From the NCBI RefSeq assembly GCF_013407935.1, contig NZ_JACBZU010000006.1:105294-169293 (forward strand): a stretch of 64,000 bases of DNA, given 5' to 3'. The notes under the pieces are model-generated. The model saw only the letters and a list, made by a program, of their open reading frames with translations, did no database searches and was not told the DNA's origin. The DNA comes from Allomuricauda sp. ARW1Y1 (GTDB lineage Bacteria; Bacteroidota; Bacteroidia; Flavobacteriales; Flavobacteriaceae). Position 1 is the first letter of the stretch; each line of letters begins with the position of its first letter. The position numbers and the translations under genes are program-made. Shown piece by piece: positions 44,196-52,205 of this stretch.

Positions 44196-45905
44196 ATGGC
44201 ATTACTCGACTGGATTATTCTTGGTAGTACCCTACTCTTCATCGTTGCCTACGGTGTTTGGAAAACGCGCGGCAACAAAAATGTGGACGACTATGTTCGT
44301 GGTGGCGACGATGTGAAATGGTGGACCATTGGATTGTCCGTTATGGCCACCCAGGCGAGTGCTATCACCTTTTTGTCCACGCCAGGTCAAGCATTTCACG
44401 ATGGTATGGGCTTTGTGCAGTTCTATTTTGGACTCCCCTTGGCCATGATCGTTATCTGCTTGGTATTCATCCCCATCTACAAAAAACTTAAAGTATTTAC
44501 CGCTTACGAAATGTTGGAAGGTCGCTTTGACTTAAAAACACGGACACTCACGGCCTTATTGTTTTTAGTACAACGTGGACTTGCAGCGGGAATCACCATA
44601 TTTGCCCCTTCCATTATTCTTTCTGCGGTATTGGGATGGGACTTGCGTACGCTTAACGTGATTATCGGGATATTGGTAATCATTTATACCGTTTCTGGGG
44701 GTACCAAAGCGGTGAGCGTTACACAAAAGCAACAGATGTTCATTATTATGTTGGGGATGTTCTTTGCATTTTTCTTTATCATGGGAGCATTACCAACGGA
44801 TATTTCCTTCGGAAAAGCGTTAAAGATCGCTGGTGCCAACAACAAACTCAATATTCTTGATTTTTCTTTTGACACCAATAACCGTTACACCTTTTGGAGC
44901 GGCATTACCGGTGGCTTTTTCTTGGCCTTGGCCTACTTTGGCACCGACCAAAGTCAGGTGCAACGCTATCTATCCGGTAGGTCGGTTCGGGAAAGCCAGT
45001 TGGCCCTGATTTTCAACGGTATTTTTAAAATCCCGATGCAGTTTTTTATCCTCTTGGTGGGTGCCATGGTCTTTGTGTTCTATCAATACAATTCCTCCCC
45101 CCTAAATTTTAATCCAGCCGCTACGGAAGCTGTCATGCAATCGGAATATGCCAACGATTATAAGACACTTGAGGAGGATCATAAAGTACTGGAAAAGGAA
45201 AAAAGAATGGCGCAACATTCCTTTTCGTCAGCCTTGGAACTGAAAGAGTACAACGCTATTGAACAGGCCAAGCAAGACATCATAAAAATCAACGAAAAAG
45301 AGAATGCAAGCCGGGAAACCGCCAAAGATTTGATTGCCAAAGCAGATGGCAAGGTAGAAACGAATGACAAGGATTATGTGTTCATTCACTTTATCCTGAA
45401 CAATTTGCCCATGGGACTAATCGGTCTTCTCTTGGCCGTCATCCTATCCGCAGCCATGTCCTCTACCGCATCGGAGTTGAACGCTTTGGGGACCATTACA
45501 GCTTTAGATCTTTACAAAAGAAGCATCGGAAAAAATCACTCTCAAGAACATTATCTCAAAGCGACCAAAGCCTTTACATTGCTTTGGGGTATCATCGCTA
45601 TCATCATCGCTAACGTAGCCAACCTTTTTGACAACCTGATACAACTGGTAAATATTATCGGTTCTATTTTTTACGGGAACGTTTTGGGAATATTCCTATT
45701 GGCCTTCTTCTTTAAGTTTGTGAAAGGCAATGCTGTATTTGTAGCTGCCATTGTCACCCAAATTATTGTAATCATTGGATGGTATCTGGATTGGATGTCC
45801 TATTTGTGGTTGAATGCATTTGGCTGCTTGCTCGTAATCATTTTGGCCACCATTACACAGGTGTTCGATAATTTCCTAGGCAATTCATCGGCTATTGAGG
45901 AATAA
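44196..45905 (+). CDS. Sodium:solute symporter (SSS family)
   Basis: A 569-residue transporter with about 13 membrane helices. SSS landmarks are the early VRGGDDVKWWTIGLSVMATQASAITFLS (Na+-site region), the AYEMLEGRFD loop and the FGTDQSQVQRYLSGRS segment. A hydrophilic, coiled-coil-like insert of about 85 residues (about 310-395, Lys/Glu-rich) interrupts the helices and is typical of Bacteroidota members. It probably imports a sugar, amino sugar or sialic-acid-like solute. Operon position after the PIG-L enzyme suggests that it takes up the deacetylation product. Confidence 0.92.
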   Translation: MALLDWIILGSTLLFIVAYGVWKTRGNKNVDDYVRGGDDVKWWTIGLSVMATQASAITFLSTPGQAFHDGMGFVQFYFGLPLAMIVICLVFIPIYKKLKVFTAYEMLEGRFDLKTRTLTALLFLVQRGLAAGITIFAPSIILSAVLGWDLRTLNVIIGILVIIYTVSGGTKAVSVTQKQQMFIIMLGMFFAFFFIMGALPTDISFGKALKIAGANNKLNILDFSFDTNNRYTFWSGITGGFFLALAYFGTDQSQVQRYLSGRSVRESQLALIFNGIFKIPMQFFILLVGAMVFVFYQYNSSPLNFNPAATEAVMQSEYANDYKTLEEDHKVLEKEKRMAQHSFSSALELKEYNAIEQAKQDIIKINEKENASRETAKDLIAKADGKVETNDKDYVFIHFILNNLPMGLIGLLLAVILSAAMSSTASELNALGTITALDLYKRSIGKNHSQEHYLKATKAFTLLWGIIAIIIANVANLFDNLIQLVNIIGSIFYGNVLGIFLLAFFFKFVKGNAVFVAAIVTQIIVIIGWYLDWMSYLWLNAFGCLLVIILATITQVFDNFLGNSSAIEE

Positions 45906-45934
45906 AAAAACCCACTTAAAAAAGTGGGTCTTTA
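45903..45934 (-). terminator. Bidirectional terminator between symporter and DUF2911 genes
   Basis: An 8-bp stem (acccactt 45910-45917 with aagtgggt 45922-45929) with a 4-nt loop. Seven U residues follow on the minus strand, and a shorter T run on the plus strand. It serves both convergent genes. Confidence 0.88.
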
Positions 45935-45955
45935 TATCAACTTGAATGAGCTTGA

Positions 45956-46810
45956 TTACATTTTAGCCCACTCTTGCAATGAATCCTTGTTCATTTTTAC
46001 ATAATCTTGGTTACCCGCGGCTTGCGCAGCGGCCAATGAACGTTTGGCAGCCTCGATGGCAGCTTCCTTATCCCCCATCTTTGCATAGATAAGCGATTGT
46101 GTTCTCATCATCCAATACGCACTTCCATCTCCCATTTCAACGGCCTTGTCCACCCACTCTTTGGCTTGCTGCATGTTCATACCTTCAGCAAAATAGTAGG
46201 AACCGGCTGCGAAATAATCGTTTGCGGTCAAATCCTCCTTGTTGGCCATGGTTTCCTCAATGCTCTTAGTGGCCTTGCTCACGGTAGGAACAGTGAAATC
46301 CACCCCAACATAGGTGTTCTCCCACATAATGCCCAAAGTAGCACCGTTGTTGTGCAAATCATCAATAGTGATGGTGAAGGACTCGATGGGCATTGGGATA
46401 TCCATAGTCTCCACCTTTACGGTAGCAGCGACTTTGGAAGCATCCCACTCTTGGGGAGTACCCCAGTTATCGGTAGCAGTGTAAAAGAAAACTTCCCAAA
46501 CAGCTTCGTTGGGTCTGGTAAAAATAGCGTAAGTACCTGCTTTCAATTCCTTTCCTTCTACGGTGACATCATCGCTAAAGGAGATGGTCGTGTTCTGGTT
46601 GGCACCAGTTCTCCAAATGGCATCAAAAGGAACCAAATCACCAAATACTTTCCTTCCCTTCATTGCAGGGCGGGAATACTTAACGGTTACGTCGGTCAAT
46701 CCCACTTTTTGTTCCAATGTGGAAAAGGGGCTCGGAGCCGGGGTCTGTATCTGCGCTTTCATAAAAAAGCCGATAGACATCATACATAGTAAGAGTGTAA
46801 ATTTTTTCAT
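45956..46810 (-). CDS. DUF2911 family exported protein
   Basis: A 284-residue protein with a signal peptide (cleavage near MKAQ). The DUF2911 domain (about 25-170) is recognised by VTVKYSRPAMKGRKVFGDLVPF, WRTGANQNTTI and AGTYAIFTRP. A helical TPR-like tail follows (AAGSYYFAEGMNMQQAKEWVDKAVEMG and a second unit). The family is abundant in Bacteroidota and its function is unknown. It ends at a shared bidirectional terminator. Confidence 0.9.
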   Translation of the reverse strand: MKKFTLLLCMMSIGFFMKAQIQTPAPSPFSTLEQKVGLTDVTVKYSRPAMKGRKVFGDLVPFDAIWRTGANQNTTISFSDDVTVEGKELKAGTYAIFTRPNEAVWEVFFYTATDNWGTPQEWDASKVAATVKVETMDIPMPIESFTITIDDLHNNGATLGIMWENTYVGVDFTVPTVSKATKSIEETMANKEDLTANDYFAAGSYYFAEGMNMQQAKEWVDKAVEMGDGSAYWMMRTQSLIYAKMGDKEAAIEAAKRSLAAAQAAGNQDYVKMNKDSLQEWAKM

Positions 46811-46870
46811 AGTTATTGTCTGTATTATTTGTTCAGCAAAGCAAAATTAATACAAAGCCTTGCTCCATTT

Positions 46871-46952
46871 GTTAATTAAACCTTAAAACAAAAGTAGGTA
46901 ATTAATAGGTACGTTTTAATCTTTGTTTAACTATTTATAGTTTTAATTAAAC
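46871..46952 (+). promoter_or_regulatory. Pair of TTAATTAAAC sites upstream of the photolyase operon
   Basis: The ten-base word TTAATTAAAC occurs at 46872-46881 and again at 46943-46952, each inside a near-palindrome (gttaattaaac and gttttaattaaac). The second copy overlaps the expected -33 position. Possible operators for a light- or B12-responsive MerR-type regulator, but that is inference; the region is AT-rich, so chance is possible. Confidence 0.35.
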
Positions 46953-46962
46953 ATTTTACTCC

Positions 46963-46970
46963 TATCTTTG
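46963..46970 (+). promoter_or_regulatory. -7 element of the photolyase operon promoter
   Basis: TATCTTTG is a perfect TAnnTTTG match 15 bp before the first ATG. The -33 position carries no TTG, which would fit a promoter that needs an activator. Confidence 0.6.
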
Positions 46971-46985
46971 TGTAAATTCTAACGA

Positions 46986-47483
46986 ATGCAACTGTATCAA
47001 CTACAATCTAAGCAAGTTTTTCCCATTAGTCAACAAGAAGCGTGGGAATTCCTATCAGACCCCAAAAATTTAGCTGTCATTACACCTCCTCACATGGGGT
47101 TTCATATTTTGGCGGGAGCCGATAGGCCCATGTTCCAAGGGCAAGTCATCCAATATATAGTGAAACCCTTTCCCATGGTTTCTACCAAATGGGTAACGGA
47201 AATCACCCATGTAAAAGAAGGGGAATATTTTGTGGATGAGCAGCGTTTTGGGCCCTATGCCCTCTGGCACCACAAACACTTTTTAAAAGAAGTTCCCGAA
47301 GGTGTGGAAATGGAAGATATTATCGATTACAAATTACCTTTTGGTATTTTGGGGCAGTTGACCCATCCCCTACTGGTAAAAGGTCAGCTCCAGAAAATAT
47401 TTGAGTTTAGGGAGAAGAAACTTGCCGACCTATTTGGTACGGTTGAAGGAAAAGAAAACTATTTAAGCATCAGAAAAATATAA
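46986..47483 (+). CDS. SRPBCC family protein (START-like ligand-binding fold)
   Basis: A 165-residue protein of the START/Bet v1-like superfamily, cell-division-inhibitor/COG4276 type. It opens with LQSKQVFPISQQEAWEFLSDPKNLAVITPPHMGF, a typical first strand-helix pair, and ends with the long C-terminal helix. Members of this branch commonly lie next to photolyase genes; the ligand is unknown. The SDR gene starts 1 bp after its stop, giving a three-gene operon. Confidence 0.9.
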   Translation: MQLYQLQSKQVFPISQQEAWEFLSDPKNLAVITPPHMGFHILAGADRPMFQGQVIQYIVKPFPMVSTKWVTEITHVKEGEYFVDEQRFGPYALWHHKHFLKEVPEGVEMEDIIDYKLPFGILGQLTHPLLVKGQLQKIFEFREKKLADLFGTVEGKENYLSIRKI

Positions 47484-47484
47484 T

Positions 47485-48180
47485 ATGGAAAAGAATATAC
47501 TATTGATCGGCGGATCGTACGGAATTGGATTGGAAATGGCAAAAACACTATCCAAAGACCATAAGGTGTATGTTGCCAGCCGAAGCAATGATGAACTCAG
47601 CAATCTCGACGTCACCCATATTCCCTTTGATGCCTTGACGGATGACCTTTCGGAAAAGCAAATTCCAGAACAACTGGACGGCTTTGTATATTGTCCAGGA
47701 AGTATCAATTTAAAACCCTTTAAAACGATGGGAATGGATACCATCCAAAAGGATATGGAAATCAATTTTTTTGGACTGGTCCGAACCGTGAAAACGATTA
47801 TGAACCGGATGAACGAAGGTTCCAGCATGGTGTTTTTCAGTACTGTGGCCGTGGGGACCGGAATGCCCTTCCATACCAGTGTATCTGCAGCCAAAGGAGC
47901 TATCGAAGGTTTTGCACGTGCTCTGGCAGCAGAATATGCCCCAAAGGTAAGGGTGAACGTCATTGCGCCATCTTTGGTAGATACCCCCCTATCTGAACGT
48001 TTATTGAGCAATGACAAGAAAAAAGAAATGATGTCCGAGAGACACCCATTAAAACGAGTGGGCACGGCACACGATATAGCCAACATGGCCACTTTTCTGC
48101 TGGATTCCAACAATTCATGGATTACGGGCCAGGTAATCGGGGTAGATGGCGGAATGTCTAGCTTAAATGTGAGTTCATGA
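47485..48180 (+). CDS. SDR family oxidoreductase of the photolyase operon
   Basis: A 231-residue short-chain dehydrogenase with an atypical N-terminal GGSYGIGLEMAK cofactor loop. The catalytic region is FFSTVAVGTGMPFHTSVSAAKGAIEGF, in which His or Thr stands near the position usually held by Tyr: I read SVSAAK where YxxxK is expected, so the catalytic Tyr may be missing. The C-terminus ITGQVIGVDGGMSSL is typical. Its stop overlaps the photolyase ATG (ATGA). A role with the photolyase in light or oxidative response is inferred from the operon. Confidence 0.88.
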   Translation: MEKNILLIGGSYGIGLEMAKTLSKDHKVYVASRSNDELSNLDVTHIPFDALTDDLSEKQIPEQLDGFVYCPGSINLKPFKTMGMDTIQKDMEINFFGLVRTVKTIMNRMNEGSSMVFFSTVAVGTGMPFHTSVSAAKGAIEGFARALAAEYAPKVRVNVIAPSLVDTPLSERLLSNDKKKEMMSERHPLKRVGTAHDIANMATFLLDSNNSWITGQVIGVDGGMSSLNVSS

Positions 48181-49490
48181 AAGACAACATCATCGTATTT
48201 TGGTTTAGACGCGATTTACGGTTGGATGACAATGTAGGTCTGTACCAAGCCCTTCAAAATGATGCCCCTGTGCTTCCTATCTTTATTTTTGACAAGGAAA
48301 TTTTGGAAAGTCTGCCCAAAAAAGATGCAAGGGTTACCTTTATCCACGATCAAATCCAAAAAATAAGCAAGCAACTCCGCACCAATTACGACAGCGGCGT
48401 AGCGCAATATCACGACAAACCCATTAAAGTGTTTGAACAGCTTATGAAGGATTATGATATTGAAGCTGTTTACACCAATCATGATTATGAACCTTATGCC
48501 AAAGAACGCGATAAAGAAATCGCCGATTTTTTGAAGGAAAACGATATACAGTTCAACACCTACAAAGATCAAGTCATTTTTGAAAAGGAGGAAGTGGTAA
48601 AGGACGACGGAGACCCCTATGTCGTTTATACACCTTATATGCGCAAGTGGAAGGAAAATTTTAATCCCTCCATTCATATAGTGGAGTACGATACGCTGAA
48701 AGATTTGGGCAAAAATTTGCATCAGTCCAAATCCTTGCCCCAACTCTCCTTGGAAGCTATGGGCTTTGAAGAATCTGACATTAAAGTTCCCGATTTTACC
48801 GTGACCTCCAATTTAATTCAAAATTATGAGGACACGCGCGATTACCCGGCCAAGGAAAAAGGAACCTCCCGTTTAGGTCCCCACTTGCGTTTTGGTACCG
48901 TTTCCGTTCGAAAAATGGTGAAAAAGGCCATCGATGAAAAGAACGAAACCTTTTGGAACGAATTGATTTGGAGGGAATTTTTTATGCAGATCCTATGGCA
49001 TTTTCCCCATACCGTAGATAATGCGTTCCGTTCCAAATACGATAGAATCGAATGGCGCAACAACGAAGAGGAGTTTGAAAAGTGGAAAAAGGGCAAAACT
49101 GGATATCCTTTGGTAGATGCAGGTATGCGCGAACTCAATGAAACGGGCTACATGCACAACAGGGTTCGTATGTTGGTGGCCAGTTTTTTGTGCAAGCATT
49201 TGCTGATCGATTGGAGATGGGGCGAAGCCTATTTTGCTGAAAAACTGTTGGATTATGAAATGGCGAGCAATGTGGGCAACTGGCAATGGGCCGCAGGCAG
49301 TGGTGTGGATGCCGCACCTTATTTTAGAATCTTTAACCCGACCACGCAGATAAAAAAATTCGATAAGGACAAAAAATACATCAACAAATGGGTTCCCGAA
49401 CTACAGGAACTCAACTACCCGGACCCTATGGTCGACCACAAAATGGCTCGGGAACGCTGCTTAAAAACCTACAAGGAAGCGGTAAGTTGA
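48177..49490 (+). CDS. Cryptochrome/deoxyribodipyrimidine photo-lyase family protein
   Basis: A 437-residue flavoprotein. The N-terminal photolyase alpha/beta domain begins IVFWFRRDLRLDDNVGLYQAL. The FAD-binding helical domain has SRLGPHLRFGTVS, WRWGEAYFAEKLLDYEMASNVGNWQWAAGSGVDAAPYFRIF and NPTTQIKKFD. The set fits a class I CPD-photolyase-like enzyme, which reverses UV cyclobutane dimers with blue light. It is the last gene of the SRPBCC-SDR-photolyase operon. Confidence 0.93.
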   Translation: MKDNIIVFWFRRDLRLDDNVGLYQALQNDAPVLPIFIFDKEILESLPKKDARVTFIHDQIQKISKQLRTNYDSGVAQYHDKPIKVFEQLMKDYDIEAVYTNHDYEPYAKERDKEIADFLKENDIQFNTYKDQVIFEKEEVVKDDGDPYVVYTPYMRKWKENFNPSIHIVEYDTLKDLGKNLHQSKSLPQLSLEAMGFEESDIKVPDFTVTSNLIQNYEDTRDYPAKEKGTSRLGPHLRFGTVSVRKMVKKAIDEKNETFWNELIWREFFMQILWHFPHTVDNAFRSKYDRIEWRNNEEEFEKWKKGKTGYPLVDAGMRELNETGYMHNRVRMLVASFLCKHLLIDWRWGEAYFAEKLLDYEMASNVGNWQWAAGSGVDAAPYFRIFNPTTQIKKFDKDKKYINKWVPELQELNYPDPMVDHKMARERCLKTYKEAVS

Positions 49491-49584
49491 CGCATTTTCT
49501 TTAAATTTAGGAGCTGTTGTAATTTTATGTGACGTCTTGTTGACAGCACATCAAACAGCGGTAAATAACTAACTCAAAACCTAA

Positions 49585-51015
49585 ATGATGAAGAAATTTT
49601 CAACCTTACTCCTTTTGGGACTGGTCTCATTGAACCTATCCGCCCAAAAAATGTCAAAGGACAAAAAAGCGGTCGTCGCTTCCGTGGAAAAGCACAAGGA
49701 AAACCTTATTCAAATCAGTGATTCCATCTGGGCACTGGCCGAAACAGCATTCGAGGAATCCATTTCCTCAGAATTGTTGGCCGATTATGCCGAGAAAAAC
49801 GGAATGACCGTCACACGTGGTGTAGCCGATATCCCAACCGCCTTTGTTGCTACCTACGGTTCAGGAAAACCCGTAATCAGTGTCTTGGGCGAGTTTGATG
49901 CCCTACCGGGCCTTTCACAGAACACGGTTCCCACCAAAGATCCACGAATTGATGGTGCTCCCGGCCACGGATGTGGGCACAATATGTTCGGGGCAGCCAG
50001 TTTAGGCGCTGCCATAGCTATCAAAGAACAAATTGAGGCAGGAAACATTAAAGGAACCGTCAAATTCTTTGGGACACCGGCCGAAGAGAAATTTTTTGGA
50101 AAAGTTTGGATGGTAGAAGCCGGACTTTGGGACGATGTTGATGTAAACGTAAGCTGGCACCCATCTGCCGAAATTGAAGCCGACGTACAAAGTGGATTGG
50201 CCCTAGTCGATTTCATGATTGAATTTTATGGTCAAGCTGCCCACGCATCTTCCGACCCATGGAACGGACGCAGTGCCTCTGACGCCTTGGAACTGTATAC
50301 CACGGGGATTAACTATTATCGCGAGCATATAAAACCCACTTCGCGTATTCACTACCATATTCAAGATGGAGGCCAAGTAGTAAATGTTGTTCCCGACTAT
50401 GCCCGCCTTTGGGTGCGTGTGCGTGACCCCAAAAGAGATGTGATGCTTCCCACCTTTGAACGGGTTAAGGCCATGGCCGAAGGCGCCGCAATTATGGCCA
50501 ATGTAGATTACAAATATTCCTTGATTTCAGGAATTTATGAAACCCTGGTCAACCGTGAGGGAGGTAAAATCATGCAAAACAATCTGGAGCTTTTGGGACC
50601 CATTACCTATACCGATGAGGAAATTACCTATGGTAAAGCCATTCAAGAGGCCACTGGAAAACCCCAAGTGGGCATGGATGGTGAAGTACATCCTTTGAAA
50701 GAAACCGAGGAACTGCCCGGAGGAGGCTCTACCGATGTTGGTGATGTAAGTTGGAACGTACCCAACATCAACCTAGGCGTAACGGTTGCTCCGAAAGGAA
50801 CACCTTGGCACTCTTGGGCCGTTGTGGCCTGTGGGGGTATGAGCATTGGCCATAAGGGAATGATTTACGCCTCCAAAGCTATGGGCATGACCATGTTCGA
50901 TCTTTTTGATGACCCAAAATTGGTAGAAAAAGTAAAAGAAGAATTTAAGACGAGAAAAGGTGATGTTAAATACGAGGCCATGATCGATGGTCCGCCACCA
51001 ATTCCCGGTAAATAA
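49585..51015 (+). CDS. Exported M20 family amidohydrolase
   Basis: A 476-residue protein with a signal peptide (cleavage near LSAQ). M20 metal-site motifs are GEFDALPGL (Asp), HGCGHNMFGAASLG (His), PAEEKFFGKVWM (Glu pair) and SWHPSAE (His). The dimerisation domain is inserted at about 205-330. The layout matches AbgB/aminobenzoyl-glutamate-hydrolase-like amidohydrolases. It probably cleaves N-acyl amino acids or dipeptides in the periplasm. A hairpin terminator follows. Confidence 0.9.
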   Translation: MMKKFSTLLLLGLVSLNLSAQKMSKDKKAVVASVEKHKENLIQISDSIWALAETAFEESISSELLADYAEKNGMTVTRGVADIPTAFVATYGSGKPVISVLGEFDALPGLSQNTVPTKDPRIDGAPGHGCGHNMFGAASLGAAIAIKEQIEAGNIKGTVKFFGTPAEEKFFGKVWMVEAGLWDDVDVNVSWHPSAEIEADVQSGLALVDFMIEFYGQAAHASSDPWNGRSASDALELYTTGINYYREHIKPTSRIHYHIQDGGQVVNVVPDYARLWVRVRDPKRDVMLPTFERVKAMAEGAAIMANVDYKYSLISGIYETLVNREGGKIMQNNLELLGPITYTDEEITYGKAIQEATGKPQVGMDGEVHPLKETEELPGGGSTDVGDVSWNVPNINLGVTVAPKGTPWHSWAVVACGGMSIGHKGMIYASKAMGMTMFDLFDDPKLVEKVKEEFKTRKGDVKYEAMIDGPPPIPGK

Positions 51016-51027
51016 AATTATTATATT

Positions 51028-51056
51028 GAAAGGCCTGCGTTGCGCAGGCCTTCATT
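51028..51056 (+). terminator. Hairpin between M20 and pirin genes
   Basis: A perfect 10-bp stem (aaggcctgcg 51030-51039 with cgcaggcctt 51043-51052) with a 3-nt loop. The following tract is only partly T-rich, so termination may be incomplete. Confidence 0.65.
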
Positions 51057-51068
51057 CATAAAAATTGC

Positions 51069-52076
51069 ATGATGAAAACTCCTGTTCTACAAACTTTTCC
51101 ATTAAGCACCCCTTGGCAGACCTTGGATCCTTTTCTTTTTAGTGTATATCATTTAGATTATTTCCCAAAGGGAAATGGGGAAATGGGACCCGACCCATCC
51201 CTTTTGAAAGGACGAAACTTAGGAAGTGATTTTGACCCGACCCAAAAGTGGCGCATGTATCACGGGCAGTCCATTCCAGGATTTCCGTACCATCCGCACC
51301 GTGGTTTCGAAACCATCACCATTGTGAACAAAGGATTTTGTGACCACTCGGATTCTTTGGGTGCCGCAGGCCGATTTGGCGAAGGCGATGTACAGTGGAT
51401 GACCGCTGGAAGGGGCGTTCAACATTCTGAGATGTTCCCCCTGCTCAAAGATGAGGAAGAAAATCCCTTGGAACTCTTTCAAATATGGTTAAACCTGCCT
51501 AAATCGGGAAAATTTGTCGACCCGCACTTTAAGATGCTTTGGCACGAGGATATTCCGGTTGTGGAGGAAGAAAATGCAAAAATCAAGGTGATAGCCGGTC
51601 CCTACAAAAATGTTGCCCCACCGCACCCTGCCCTGGATTCCTGGGCGGCCGACCCGGACAATGAAGTGGCCGTTTGGAACATTCATGTAGAGCCTGAAGC
51701 CGAATATATGCTGCCGAGTGCCAGTGCATCGGTAAACCGCGTACTTTACTTTTATGATGGTGATGAAATACATATAGGAGATAAAAAAATAAATCCCAGT
51801 TTTGGGATTGTTTTGGACCCCACCACCGATGTGAATATCAAAGTTGGTTCCGAAACCGCCCATTTTATGTTACTGCAAGGAAAGCCCATTGGCGAGCCCG
51901 TCGCCAAATATGGTCCCTTTGTAATGAACACCCAAGAGGAAATCCAAAAAGCGATGGAAGAATACCGCCTTACCCAATTTGGGGGATGGCCATGGCCCCA
52001 CCCGGACCATGTTCATGATAAAGACAAGGGGCGCTTTGCATTATACCCCGATGGGAAAATGGTCGAGAAAAATTAA
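51069..52076 (+). CDS. Pirin family protein (bicupin)
   Basis: A 335-residue bicupin. The N-terminal cupin carries the metal site of pirins: HPHRGFETITIVNKG followed by GDVQWMTAGRGVQHSEMF, with two His, a further His and Glu. The C-terminal pirin domain is present (YFYDGDEIHIGDKKINP). Bacterial pirins are metal-binding; some have quercetinase activity and others bind enzymes of central metabolism. The N-terminal extension and the long C-terminus (about 335 against the usual 230-290) are typical of one Bacteroidota branch. Confidence 0.92.
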   Translation: MMKTPVLQTFPLSTPWQTLDPFLFSVYHLDYFPKGNGEMGPDPSLLKGRNLGSDFDPTQKWRMYHGQSIPGFPYHPHRGFETITIVNKGFCDHSDSLGAAGRFGEGDVQWMTAGRGVQHSEMFPLLKDEEENPLELFQIWLNLPKSGKFVDPHFKMLWHEDIPVVEEENAKIKVIAGPYKNVAPPHPALDSWAADPDNEVAVWNIHVEPEAEYMLPSASASVNRVLYFYDGDEIHIGDKKINPSFGIVLDPTTDVNIKVGSETAHFMLLQGKPIGEPVAKYGPFVMNTQEEIQKAMEEYRLTQFGGWPWPHPDHVHDKDKGRFALYPDGKMVEKN

Positions 52077-52205
52077 AATTTTTCTGACAAACCCTTATTT
52101 TTTAGGGGTTACAGCGCTTTTTTTGTTTTTGATAATAAGAATTATTTCTATTTTAATTCCTGACAATCAAAGTTTTGGAACAAGCTTACTTATCTCGTCA
52201 GACAA

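Noticed and set aside
46097..46789. Plus-strand frame of 230 codons opposite DUF2911
   Set aside because: It is antisense to a recognised family protein and has no promoter or domain of its own.
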